This document shows positions 55,807-64,000 of a stretch of 64,000 nt of DNA, piece after piece (within the stretch, counting starts at the first letter, position 1; each line of letters opens with the position of its first letter). A program made the position numbers and the translations under genes. The notes under the pieces are model-generated. The model searched no databases, was not told the DNA's origin, and worked only from the letters and a program-made list of their open reading frames with translations. The stretch is from Mesorhizobium sp. WSM3859. Its GTDB lineage: Bacteria > Pseudomonadota > Alphaproteobacteria > Rhizobiales > Rhizobiaceae. The stretch is taken from assembly GCF_002295065.1 (NCBI RefSeq), contig NZ_NSGG01000002.1, positions 434,001-498,000 on the forward strand, given 5' to 3'.

Positions 55807-56367
55807 ATGATTCAAAAACCCGACTTCGAGAACACCGACTACTCCTATGAGCCCTATCTCGATGAGTGGCAGGAGGAAGGAATCCTGCCCCAATCGAGGG
55901 TTGACTATGCTTCGCGCGGCGCAGTTATTAGCAATGTGCGTATAGAGAACGTCATGGGACAGAGAGTGAACTCACTTCGCCTCAACCGGCAATACCGCTA
56001 CCGATACGATGTTGAATTTACAGAGGACTGCCATTCTGTGTCGTTTGGGATGCTCATCAAGACGACGAGTGGTTTAGAACTAGCTGGTGCTACAAACGAA
56101 ATTGACCCGAATTCCTTTTGTTTTGGCAAGGCTGGCACGAGGCAGGAGGTAATCTTCCTTTTCTGCAACCGTTTCCTGCCCAGCGTATATTTCATGAATG
56201 CCGGGGTGGTGGGAAAAATCGGTGATGATCGTGTTTTCCTGCACCGCATTCTAGATGCCTACTCTTTCCGTTCTCAGGCTGATCCCGGGCAGATCGGAAA
56301 CGTTTATCTGAACATCGACGCAAGCCTGCTTCTACCTGCTCCGCACGAGACAAGAGATGGCGTCTGA
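55807..56367 (+). CDS. Free-standing Wzt C-terminal-like domain protein
   Basis: A 186-residue protein that is a paralogue of the last 160 or so residues of the adjacent Wzt. Aligned pieces: RGAVISNVRIENVMGQRVNSLRL versus RGATINDVRITTLNGHRANILRL; SVSFGMLIKTTSGLELAGA versus DLGFSMWMKSLDGVLIAGV; PSVYFMNAGVVGKIGDDRVFLHRILDAY versus PGIYFFNCGVSGTIGAEQIEMHRIIDAV. This beta-sandwich domain recognises the end group of the O-antigen in ABC-export systems. Here it has no ATPase, signal peptide or membrane span, so it is expected in the cytoplasm. It is convergent with wzt (24 bases between stops) and lower in GC than the left part of the window. Confidence 0.8.
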   Translation: MIQKPDFENTDYSYEPYLDEWQEEGILPQSRVDYASRGAVISNVRIENVMGQRVNSLRLNRQYRYRYDVEFTEDCHSVSFGMLIKTTSGLELAGATNEIDPNSFCFGKAGTRQEVIFLFCNRFLPSVYFMNAGVVGKIGDDRVFLHRILDAYSFRSQADPGQIGNVYLNIDASLLLPAPHETRDGV

Positions 56368-56391
56368 TAGTCATTATGGCGTGCAATCTTT

Positions 56392-57900
56392 TTAGTTTTT
56401 ATAAGAACGCACTATTGGTTCACCTCTTTTTGTTCGTGTCATACGAATACTTGAACCCAAGTCGATTTTCCCGGTCGCGATTAGATCCGCCTCCTGAGCA
56501 GTGCGCGCCGTTACGGCGTCGATGATCCGATGCATCTCGATCTGCTCCGCACCAATGGTCCCAGAGACACCACAGTTGAAAAAGTAGATTCCAGGAAGCG
56601 CCAAGCAGGTAAATTCTATTGAAATATTAATAGTATCTCCTTTTTCCACCTGACGCATACGGTACGACGGAGATCCATTTGACTGTACCCCAGCTATGAG
56701 GACTCCATCTAAAGATTTCATCCACATGCTAAAGCCTAAATCCGTTGCTTCTTCATCGAAATCAACAGAATACTGCATCAGATATCGCTTTCCCAATCGA
56801 AGTATATTTGCTCTATGCCCGTTTAGGGTAGTGATCCGGACGTCGTTGATAGTGGCTCCCCTTCTTTCAAGCACCAGAGGAGATTTTGAGACGAGATTCG
56901 CATCAAAATAGTCGGCAAGGCCATCTTCGCTCTGCGAATTTATTCTATCCTTGACCCCCGCATTATAAGTTTCGATCTTCGGCGCGATTGATTCGGCCGA
57001 AGGTCGCTGGCCAGCATCTCGCTTGGAGTCGCCAGCCTCGCTTGAAACAGGACCGACTTTGATGTTCGCATTCAGCGCCACAATAGCTGCGCGAATTTCT
57101 GCGGCACTCGATGAGCTGGCATTCGCTAGACGCTGGTATTGGCTAACCACCATCTTCGGACTTCCCTCGAGTATCTTCTCGCCTCCATCGATAAGTATCG
57201 CCCTCGTACACAGTTGGACAATCGCCTGAGTACCGTGGCTAACGAAGAGGATTGTGCCGCCCTTGTCCTTGATATCCTCGATCCGAGCGAAGCACTTGCG
57301 TTGAAAGGCCTCGTCGCCAACCGCCAACGCTTCGTCGACCACAAGGATGTCAGGGTCGACGTTAATCGCGGTGGCGAAAGCGAGGCGTACATACATGCCC
57401 GACGAATAGGTCTTCACAGGCTGGTCAATGAAGGGGCCGATATCCGCAAAGCGCGCGATATCATCGAAACGCCACTCCATTTCTTTATACGGAACGCCGA
57501 GGATCGAGGCGTTAAGGAAGACGTTCTCCCGGCCGGTGAACTCTGGATTAAACCCCGCGCCCAGTTCGAGCAGCGCGGCGATTCGGCCATTGACTTCGAC
57601 CGTTCCGCTGGTCGGCTGAAGCGTGCCGCAGATGATCTGTAGCAAGGTCGACTTTCCGGAACCGTTGCGCCCGACGATGCCCACTGTCTGGCCATGCCCA
57701 ATGTCGAAAGAGATGCCAGACAGTGCCGCGAAATCACGAAAATACCTCCTCGGCGAGCGACCGATCAACCGTTCTAAGCGCGGCACAAACATTTGCTTGA
57801 AACGATCTTCAGGCCGCTCGAACATCACATAGTGCTTCGAGACCTCGCGCACGCTGATCGCGATGCCCGAGCCCCGAGCGCCGGCACTATCAAAGGACAT
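56392..57900 (-). CDS. wzt: O-antigen/polysaccharide ABC exporter ATPase with C-terminal glycan-binding domain
   Basis: A 502-residue protein. The nucleotide-binding domain (about residues 12-260) has Walker A GRNGSGKST (77-85), signature TYSSGMYVRLAFA and Walker B DILVVDEALAVGD. A polar linker of about 70 residues follows, then a Wzt C-terminal domain (about 350-490) that recognises the glycan terminus. This places the locus in the ABC-2 export pathway, where chains are completed in the cytoplasm before transport. The ATG at 57900 overlaps the permease end by 11 bases; the longer frame upstream is unlikely. Confidence 0.92.
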   Translation of the reverse strand: MSFDSAGARGSGIAISVREVSKHYVMFERPEDRFKQMFVPRLERLIGRSPRRYFRDFAALSGISFDIGHGQTVGIVGRNGSGKSTLLQIICGTLQPTSGTVEVNGRIAALLELGAGFNPEFTGRENVFLNASILGVPYKEMEWRFDDIARFADIGPFIDQPVKTYSSGMYVRLAFATAINVDPDILVVDEALAVGDEAFQRKCFARIEDIKDKGGTILFVSHGTQAIVQLCTRAILIDGGEKILEGSPKMVVSQYQRLANASSSSAAEIRAAIVALNANIKVGPVSSEAGDSKRDAGQRPSAESIAPKIETYNAGVKDRINSQSEDGLADYFDANLVSKSPLVLERRGATINDVRITTLNGHRANILRLGKRYLMQYSVDFDEEATDLGFSMWMKSLDGVLIAGVQSNGSPSYRMRQVEKGDTINISIEFTCLALPGIYFFNCGVSGTIGAEQIEMHRIIDAVTARTAQEADLIATGKIDLGSSIRMTRTKRGEPIVRSYKN

Positions 57901-58684
57901 CGGCAAAACCCCTACGGGTCTTCTGGAAAAAATGGTAGCCAAAGAGTGCGATTACAATCGCCACGAGCGAGTAACTACCAAAAGCTGTCCATTCCGGCGG
58001 AATGCCAAAGATGACGACGTTGCGTAGGCTTTCCACCGGAACTGCGAGCGGATTGAGCGAAAGCCATGGCTGCAACCAAACTGGCAGCGCGGTTCTTTGA
58101 AAGAAAACTGGTGACAAGAACAAAATCGCCGTCACCAATGGAGATACGATTTGGCCCATATCACGAAAATAAACGCCGATCGATGCCAGCATCCAAGCGA
58201 TACCAACCACAAAAACGACAAATGGCGCAAAGACCAATGGCGCCAGAGCCACAGTAAGCGGTACCCTACCGAAGACACCATAAACGAACGCCAGGAGAAC
58301 TACCAAATTGACCGCCACGTGAAACAAGGCCGCGCCGGCTGAAACCACAGGAAGAACCTCTATGGGAAAGACGATCTTCTTAACGAAATTGGCATTTGCC
58401 ACAATCAGTCCTGGCGAAAGCGAGATCACTTCTGCAAAGAATTGAAAAACGATGAGACCACAGAATAGTACGACCGCAAACTCTCCAGTGGAGTGTGCAG
58501 CTGCGGGATGGTCGGGGATCGTCCAACGAGTTTTCATTACCACGCCAAAAACGAAGGTGTAGACGGCCAACATGAACAAGGGATTGAGCAGCGACCACAG
58601 CAGACCAAACACAGAACCGCGATACCTCCCAACGACCTCGCGGCGAATCAACATTGATACGAGCGTGACATCCTGCTGCAGCAT
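57890..58684 (-). CDS. wzm: O-antigen/polysaccharide ABC exporter permease
   Basis: A 264-residue ABC-2 permease. The amphipathic RREVVGRYRGSVFGLLWSLLNP opening is the standard Wzm/TagG/KpsM pattern, and six membrane spans are visible, including FVVFVVGIAWMLASIGVYFRD. The ATG at 58684 is used; an adjacent TTG lies one codon upstream. It forms the channel with the Wzt encoded next. The gene is somewhat lower in GC than housekeeping genes in the window. Confidence 0.93.
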   Translation of the reverse strand: MLQQDVTLVSMLIRREVVGRYRGSVFGLLWSLLNPLFMLAVYTFVFGVVMKTRWTIPDHPAAAHSTGEFAVVLFCGLIVFQFFAEVISLSPGLIVANANFVKKIVFPIEVLPVVSAGAALFHVAVNLVVLLAFVYGVFGRVPLTVALAPLVFAPFVVFVVGIAWMLASIGVYFRDMGQIVSPLVTAILFLSPVFFQRTALPVWLQPWLSLNPLAVPVESLRNVVIFGIPPEWTAFGSYSLVAIVIALFGYHFFQKTRRGFADVL

Positions 58685-58742
58685 CAAGATAGAGTCCTAC
58701 TCGTTTGGCCCGCGCGCCGGCGCAGATTTGCCGCCGACGAAG

Positions 58743-59846
58743 TCACCGCTTTCTAAATACCCAAACATCTTGATAATGATGAAAACATACTTCGCTTAAC
58801 ATGATATCGAAACCTTCTCCCCAGATACTTTGAACATACCTATCGGAAACCCAAGTGTTACGATAGTAATCTTGATCAGAAATAACTGAGTCGATGTCCG
58901 TATTCTTTGCCCCATCATAGATGCCATTCATGCGTAAGGCGGTTTCGATACTGCTCTCACCACTCGGATGAAGCCACGGAAGGGAGGAAACGCCAAGCGT
59001 CGTGAAGATAAAGTGCCCACCAGGGCGCAAAATGCGGTGAATCTCTTCTATCCATCTTTCGGCGTCCCGCTTTCGCAAATGCGTAAGAACGGAGTAGGCA
59101 TAGATGACGTCAAATGAGGCATCTGGGTAATCGACAGGTGGATTCAATTCGCAAGTCTTGAATTCGACCCCCGGTACCCGGGATTTACACCAATCGATCG
59201 CGACCGAATCAACATCGATGCCGGCGATCGTTGACATGGCGTCGCCATAAAGGTGCTTGATGTGCTGAAGAACGCGCGCCGGCCCGCACCCCCACTCCAA
59301 GACCGCCGTTTGCGACTCGAAGCCCTTTCCATGCACGGCGCGTAGCGCGGCGTCGAACTGCATCGCGAGGGTGCGACCCGTTTGGATGAACATTTGTGGT
59401 GGCGTCGCGCCGATGTGAGAAATTAAGTCCGCGTCGGGGACGACGATGAGGCCCTCATCGGAAAAGTCAAACATCATCCTGTGTTTTATAGGTAGCATGC
59501 CGCCATCAGCAGCGCGGATATCAAAAACCAGCAAGCCCTCGGCACGAGTGCCCGACAATTGGGGCCAGCTCGCTCGGAATGACGCGGCACCAGCATTTGG
59601 CCAAGTTGGAAACATCTCTTCGACGACAGTGTCTGTTTCGAACTGCATTTCTGCACGAACGCCGTTGCAGTAGAGAAACGTATTGTCCACCAGTCCATCT
59701 AAAGGCAGCGCCCATCCAAGTACTTTCAAACCGGCACTTGTTCGAGAGATATGATTTATGTTCCAGCCATAGAACATCTGAGGATTTAACGACGCGTGAT
59801 TGTGCAGAACCTCGTTACTTATCCTGCTGTTGATTAAGCCTGTCAT
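58743..59846 (-). CDS. SAM-dependent methyltransferase with N-terminal beta-rich domain
   Basis: A 367-residue protein. Residues about 1-150 form a beta-rich domain (for example GLKVLGWALPLDGLVDNTFLY) that I do not recognise. Residues about 155-367 are a class I methyltransferase: motif I VLEWGCGPARVLQHI, acidic IDVDSVAID, YAYSVLTHL and ILRPGGHFIFTTLG. It may methylate a sugar of the exported glycan or cap the chain end, which in ABC pathways can stop elongation and is read by Wzt. The ATG at 59846 follows AAGG; the open frame further upstream is not used. Confidence 0.82.
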   Translation of the reverse strand: MTGLINSRISNEVLHNHASLNPQMFYGWNINHISRTSAGLKVLGWALPLDGLVDNTFLYCNGVRAEMQFETDTVVEEMFPTWPNAGAASFRASWPQLSGTRAEGLLVFDIRAADGGMLPIKHRMMFDFSDEGLIVVPDADLISHIGATPPQMFIQTGRTLAMQFDAALRAVHGKGFESQTAVLEWGCGPARVLQHIKHLYGDAMSTIAGIDVDSVAIDWCKSRVPGVEFKTCELNPPVDYPDASFDVIYAYSVLTHLRKRDAERWIEEIHRILRPGGHFIFTTLGVSSLPWLHPSGESSIETALRMNGIYDGAKNTDIDSVISDQDYYRNTWVSDRYVQSIWGEGFDIMLSEVCFHHYQDVWVFRKR

Positions 59847-59931
59847 CTGTATGCCTTGTCGATCTGCGTCGAGATTCCAACGGTGTATTGTAGGACGGTA
59901 CCTAGGGGAGGAGTGAACGTGATTTGCCGCC

Positions 59932-60774
59932 TTACAAGCGCTGCATGACGACCACGGCCTGCCAAAAGCGTGACGCATCATCAATGTGGACCCGCACTGT
60001 GAACTCTGGCCCCCAGTTGGCCATCAGATACTGGATTGGGCAAATTGCGTCGCCGTAGATATCGGCTGAGCGATGGTCGCCGCCGCCGGTGGGAAGGTAT
60101 ACCAATCGCCCTGCATCGAAATCTGCCAACCGGCTTTTTGCCTCAGCAGAGAATCGCTGGAGCCCGGCATGCCAACCACTCTCAGGAGCCTTTCCCTCAA
60201 GCGAGGCGACGAACTCCAAGAAACGGCGCGGTTCAAGCGTAAGGGCCACGATCGCTCTGTGGCGCGTCACGCGCTTGAACTCCTCCATCCAATGCAAATG
60301 AACAGGCTCGGGCAGGTGAGTGAATACCGAGTAAGCAAGGATTGCATCAATGCTCGCGTCAGGCAGTTTCAACTTGCCCAGCGGATCAATTACCGAGAGG
60401 TTGCCAGCTACACCATTGGACTTCGTCAGAGCGATAACGTCCGGGTCGATGTCCACGCCAAATAGACAGTTTTCCGCGACGTCCTTCCAAGCAAAGCGAA
60501 GGAAACGGCCCCAGCCGGTGCCAAAGTCCAAGAAAGCGCTATCTCTACCAATCGGATTACCGTGTCGTTTAGCGGTCAGCTTCATTAATGCATAGAAATT
60601 ATGTGCTTCTTGAAGCGCGTTTTCATTAGCGGAACCGACGAACATGGATTGCAGGGCATCGGGCGGAAACGACGGAAATTTAAGGCCGGAAACTACCGGA
60701 CTCCGAACACTCGCGACGAGCATCTCAAGCCACTCACTGTCCGAGCATTTTCGAAAATCCTCGATGGTAGTCAT
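59932..60774 (-). CDS. SAM-dependent methyltransferase
   Basis: A 280-residue class I methyltransferase: motif I AFLDFGTGWGRFLRFA, FGVDIDPDVI, then AILAYSVFTHLPEPVHLHWMEEFKRV, the same Y-S-V-F/L-T-H-L segment as in the neighbouring methyltransferase. The acceptor is probably a sugar of the locus glycan. AAAGGATAAAA precedes the ATG at 60774. The start is only nine bases after the end of the giant upstream gene, so these are co-transcribed. Confidence 0.85.
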   Translation of the reverse strand: MTTIEDFRKCSDSEWLEMLVASVRSPVVSGLKFPSFPPDALQSMFVGSANENALQEAHNFYALMKLTAKRHGNPIGRDSAFLDFGTGWGRFLRFAWKDVAENCLFGVDIDPDVIALTKSNGVAGNLSVIDPLGKLKLPDASIDAILAYSVFTHLPEPVHLHWMEEFKRVTRHRAIVALTLEPRRFLEFVASLEGKAPESGWHAGLQRFSAEAKSRLADFDAGRLVYLPTGGGDHRSADIYGDAICPIQYLMANWGPEFTVRVHIDDASRFWQAVVVMQRL

Positions 60775-60783
60775 TTTTATCCT

Positions 60784-63700
60784 TTAGCGAGAATCGGTTT
60801 CGCCGACTGAGTAGTCCTCGTGCAAAGCCACTGCGGCGGTCAGTCGCTCGATTGCATGGGCGAGCGTTCCGTCGATCTGCCCGACCTCCTCCTCAAAATC
60901 GTCAGGACCCAGCGATAAATCTGCGAACGGCTTGAGAGCTTTCGGCCTAAACCAGAACATCGAGCCTGCAGGAAAAACAGTGTCGTAACGACCGACTTGA
61001 GCCTGCATTCCGAGCCTGGGGAACAGCCGGTCCAACCAACTGCGATTGAGGATGTTCCTATCCAGCTCACCCAAATCAAGAAGCGTTCCGGCCGGGGCCA
61101 ATAGCCCCAACTTACGGTCCTTTTCGAAACGTCGGACAATTTGCTCCACGCGTTCTCGCGATCCCAAAAGGCTGCTCAAAGCGCTGCTCCTAAGGGCATC
61201 GCCATCACGCCGATGTGGCGACTTCTTGCTATGAACCTTGCAGGCCAACTCGTAGCCTTCGCTTACAAGAAGTGGCAAAAGCTGGAGAAACGGCTGCATA
61301 TCGCGGCCGCGATTGCGGAAATACCAAAGACGCGCATTAGGACAAGCGCCGAGAACTCGCTCAGCAGTAGTGCCCGGAGCGTCGCGCCGCAACGTGACGA
61401 AAAGGTCGGCGCCACTAACATTCGAGAGGTTTTCGAGAATGTCCTCGAACAGATCGTCATAGTGCAAGTGCAAAACAATCGCCAACCTCGATCGCTTCCG
61501 AAATGCCTTCTGAGACTGTTCAACCAGTTCAACTAGGCGGGGGTCCGGTGCAATGAAGTCTCGCATTACGTTGGCTGTGGCATGCAGATAGCCGTACCCG
61601 AATTTTCGATCGGGCTCCAAATGCGCACCTTCCGCCCACTCATTCCACGCATTGACGAACACTACCGGTGGTTGCGTTGGATCGTTCGCCAAGTTCTCGA
61701 TCGTGATGTCGCATGCACTCCTGAGCCACTTGGCATATGAAGCCGGATTAGCACCATAAAAACTGTGCCCACTGCCCGGCTTGCGCGCCTCGTTGTCCCA
61801 ACTGGGGCTTACTGTCTTGATAAGCTGGTACGGTGGACGCTTCTTTTGGCCGTAGGAAGCCGCAAGCTCTTCATAGCCGTAGATCTGACCACGAAAATCC
61901 GGGTTCACGATTTTCAGCTGACCGTTGAGGCCCGATGCCATTCCCATATGTGGTGGAAATTCAATGGCCGCGTCAAAGCCGAGTGGGCGTGGGTCCAATA
62001 TGCCAAAAGTTTGCGCGGCGACGAGATAGAGATCACCGACGCCTGCGGCTTTGGCGCGCTCGCGCCAACGGGCTGCGGTTGCGGCCGAATCAGGAAGCAA
62101 GCTGGCGCGATAGACGATGAGGACTGCGCGACCCTCATGCCGCAAGTACCTCCGGTCCTGCAATGCGGGAAGGATGTCGTCTAGAAAAGCAACATCATCG
62201 CTTGGCGAGTGCTGCTGCGCCATCAGCACGTCTTGCTCTTGTCCGTCCCATCGTCTTGTCCAGTTTTCGTTGGCCCAACACAAGCAGAAGTCGATGTCGA
62301 TTTCTGTGTTCTCAAGGAATTGCCGGACCGGCTTCTCAAGCAGCCTTTTGCCACCGAACCAATAGTGGTGGAAACAGAATCCCGCCACGCCATAGGACTT
62401 GGCCAGGGCTGCTTGTTGCCGCATGACATCGGCGACCCGCAGGTCATAGAATCCCAATTCCCCGGGCAAATGTGGTTGATAATGACCAATATATTGAGGG
62501 ACTGCCTTGGTGACATTGGTCCATTCGGTGAAACCCTTCCCCCACCATTCGTCGTTTTCGGCTATGGGGTGGAATTGCGGCAGGTAGAACGCCATTACCT
62601 TCAATGGCGAACGCGCGAAATCGATGACCTCTTCCGAGCGCGGCACATAATCCAAGTCCGTGCCTGCGGGACGCTTCGCGATTGCGAGAACTTGGCGAAT
62701 ATATTCGGCCTCAACGCTAGGGCTGCTGCCGAAAGCTAATGGAGCAGCAGCAATAGTTGCGCTGCTGCTCGTCACGCTACCGGTCGCCTCTCTACGCGAC
62801 AAACTCCCAGCCTTTCGCACCACATCGTATTTTAGAAGGCGCATTTTGACAGAATGCTTCATGTGGACTGGAATCGGTAGACGACGCGCGGCCCGTCTCC
62901 CAACCGCAAGTAAAGCGCGAGCGGAACCAACCGGACTGGTGAACAAACACTTCATTGCACGAATAGGGCTGCTAACACGCCAACTTGTGCTATTGCGCAT
63001 TTCCCTAATCGCATTTGTGTAGCGCGCGACTTCGGTCTGGCTGCGGGCGAGTGCGATTTCCAGTTGCTGGCGTTCATTTTGAATAATGGAGAGTGCGCCA
63101 TTATTGACAACCGTTGTCTCCAGCGTACGACGTATGCTGGTTAGCTCATCTCTTATTTCGGCCAATTGTTCAGCTTTCGCCCGAGCACTCACTGCTTGCT
63201 CTTGCTCAAGCATCTCAACCAGACTCTTCTCCTTCTTTCGCTGCTCGCTCGCAGCCGTCCGTGCTTTTTTCAGTTGGTCTTGCAACCTATTTTCGCGCGA
63301 CTGAAATTCGATCCGCTGTTCTTCCAGTGCCTGCTTGGAAGCTTCAATCTCGGCAGCGCTTTCCGCAGTGACACTCTGTATGCGATTGTTGGCGGCTGCC
63401 AGAGCGGTATTGAGTGCATGAAGGTCGGGATAGATCGCATCACCGAACGTCGTGGAAACCGCATCGAATGCGTGTCTCACACGATCTAATGTCTTGGAGG
63501 CCTGCTGATCGTACGGGTCGCGCTCCAGAGATTGGAGGGCTGCGTAACTATCTTTCACCCAGCCCGCCACCGTCGTGCTCGCGTCAAGTTCGCCCTGACC
63601 TGCGTGATGGTGCTGGTTCGCGGATGAGATGAAGGCATCGACGTCCGATCGCGCGTCATCAAGGGATCTCGGCCAATCCAGCGAAAGCGTGCTTGTGACC

Positions 63701-64000
63701 TTCTGCAGGCATGGCCGCCAATTCTCGACAATGGCTTCATATGAAACCAGCGCCCTCTGCTTGCCGCGGCTGGCTTGCTCGGCATCCAAGACGTGACGTA
63801 GCCACACTAGTGTTCCAAATCCCCGACTAGAGCCACCCCGCCTTTCGAGCGATGCAGCAACCGCCAACGGATTCCGGGATACGAGCACATAGCGGACATC
63901 GATTCGCAGCGACTGCAGGATTTCGGCGTACATTCCGGCGAAGCGTGAAATGCGAGGTTCTTTGATGACGAATAAAGGCGCAGCGCCGTATTCTTGGCCA
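60784..64000 (-). CDS. Multidomain sulfotransferase / coiled coil / WbsX / RgpF glycan-modifying protein (partial)
   Basis: The frame stays open to the right edge, so the N-terminus lies beyond the window and at least 1,072 residues are visible. The part before the first in-window ATG (63933) contains FVIKEPRISRF, the sulfotransferase [KR]-[DE]-P-R motif; SRNPLAVAASLERR follows and resembles the 3'-phosphate-binding segment. Next come a coiled coil (about 180-315 from that ATG), a WbsX/GH99-like domain (about 446-790) starting VMAFYLPQFHPI and including NENWTRRWDG and NAWNEWAEGAHLEPD, and an RgpF-type domain (about 800-1049) with NRGRDMQPFL and KVHSKKSPHR. The parts suggest a glycan-acting enzyme that may use PAPS. 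Exact reactions are unknown. Confidence 0.8.
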   Translation of the reverse strand, partial: GQEYGAAPLFVIKEPRISRFAGMYAEILQSLRIDVRYVLVSRNPLAVAASLERRGGSSRGFGTLVWLRHVLDAEQASRGKQRALVSYEAIVENWRPCLQKVTSTLSLDWPRSLDDARSDVDAFISSANQHHHAGQGELDASTTVAGWVKDSYAALQSLERDPYDQQASKTLDRVRHAFDAVSTTFGDAIYPDLHALNTALAAANNRIQSVTAESAAEIEASKQALEEQRIEFQSRENRLQDQLKKARTAASEQRKKEKSLVEMLEQEQAVSARAKAEQLAEIRDELTSIRRTLETTVVNNGALSIIQNERQQLEIALARSQTEVARYTNAIREMRNSTSWRVSSPIRAMKCLFTSPVGSARALLAVGRRAARRLPIPVHMKHSVKMRLLKYDVVRKAGSLSRREATGSVTSSSATIAAAPLAFGSSPSVEAEYIRQVLAIAKRPAGTDLDYVPRSEEVIDFARSPLKVMAFYLPQFHPIAENDEWWGKGFTEWTNVTKAVPQYIGHYQPHLPGELGFYDLRVADVMRQQAALAKSYGVAGFCFHHYWFGGKRLLEKPVRQFLENTEIDIDFCLCWANENWTRRWDGQEQDVLMAQQHSPSDDVAFLDDILPALQDRRYLRHEGRAVLIVYRASLLPDSAATAARWRERAKAAGVGDLYLVAAQTFGILDPRPLGFDAAIEFPPHMGMASGLNGQLKIVNPDFRGQIYGYEELAASYGQKKRPPYQLIKTVSPSWDNEARKPGSGHSFYGANPASYAKWLRSACDITIENLANDPTQPPVVFVNAWNEWAEGAHLEPDRKFGYGYLHATANVMRDFIAPDPRLVELVEQSQKAFRKRSRLAIVLHLHYDDLFEDILENLSNVSGADLFVTLRRDAPGTTAERVLGACPNARLWYFRNRGRDMQPFLQLLPLLVSEGYELACKVHSKKSPHRRDGDALRSSALSSLLGSRERVEQIVRRFEKDRKLGLLAPAGTLLDLGELDRNILNRSWLDRLFPRLGMQAQVGRYDTVFPAGSMFWFRPKALKPFADLSLGPDDFEEEVGQIDGTLAHAIERLTAAVALHEDYSVGETDSR

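Overview
The window looks like chromosomal DNA of a rhizobial alphaproteobacterium, most likely Mesorhizobium or a close relative. The support is high GC over most of the length, GGAGG-type ribosome binding sites, a choline-O-sulfate bet operon, a fructose frc transporter with a ROK regulator, a glgPBCA-pgm-glgX operon and several palindromic intergenic repeats. The genus is an inference from gene content; no rRNA is present.

Layout. 0-1.2 kb: the 3' end of a methylmalonyl-CoA mutase, then an AbrB/Doc toxin-antitoxin pair behind a 41-bp perfect inverted repeat. 1.1-6.2 kb: a Gre-like factor, a Tat-exported beta-helix protein, a methyltransferase, a class 3 L-asparaginase and a thiolase. 6.5-12.9 kb: betI-betC-(threonine/serine dehydratase-like)-betA-betB, which converts choline sulfate and choline to glycine betaine, with a BetI-type palindrome in front. 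13-16.9 kb: a fused mannose-1-phosphate guanylyltransferase/AGE epimerase, tRNA-Pro(CGG), a parDE module and a small lipoprotein. 16.9-22.3 kb: a peptide ABC transporter (oppABC plus a fused OppDF ATPase). 22.6-24.8 kb: a TadE/TadG-like pair. 24.8-38.1 kb: a long minus-strand glycogen operon (glgP, glgB, glgC, glgA, pgm, glgX, GH13 glucosidase) with a hairpin-rich repeat array between glgC and glgA. 38.2-44.0 kb: a divergent fructose locus, frcBCA on one side and frcR, an RbsD/FucU mutarotase and frcK on the other, sharing a control region.

44.3-64 kb holds surface-polysaccharide and sulfate-activation functions: a DegT-type sugar aminotransferase; cysD, cysNC and cysQ, which make PAPS and remove PAP; an O-antigen ligase-like protein; a nucleotide-sugar reductase/epimerase; an initiating sugar-phosphate transferase; a GT2; a 4,6-dehydratase with an unusual His-rich insert; a Wzm/Wzt exporter; two methyltransferases; and a giant, incompletely contained protein joining a sulfotransferase, a coiled coil, a WbsX domain and an RgpF domain. 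From about 55.8 kb the GC content drops, and a free-standing protein resembling the C-terminal glycan-binding domain of Wzt lies convergent to wzt. The most interesting hypothesis is that this is an ABC-exported O-antigen locus whose glycan may be sulfated and methylated and may be recognised by two Wzt-C domains, one attached to the exporter and one free.
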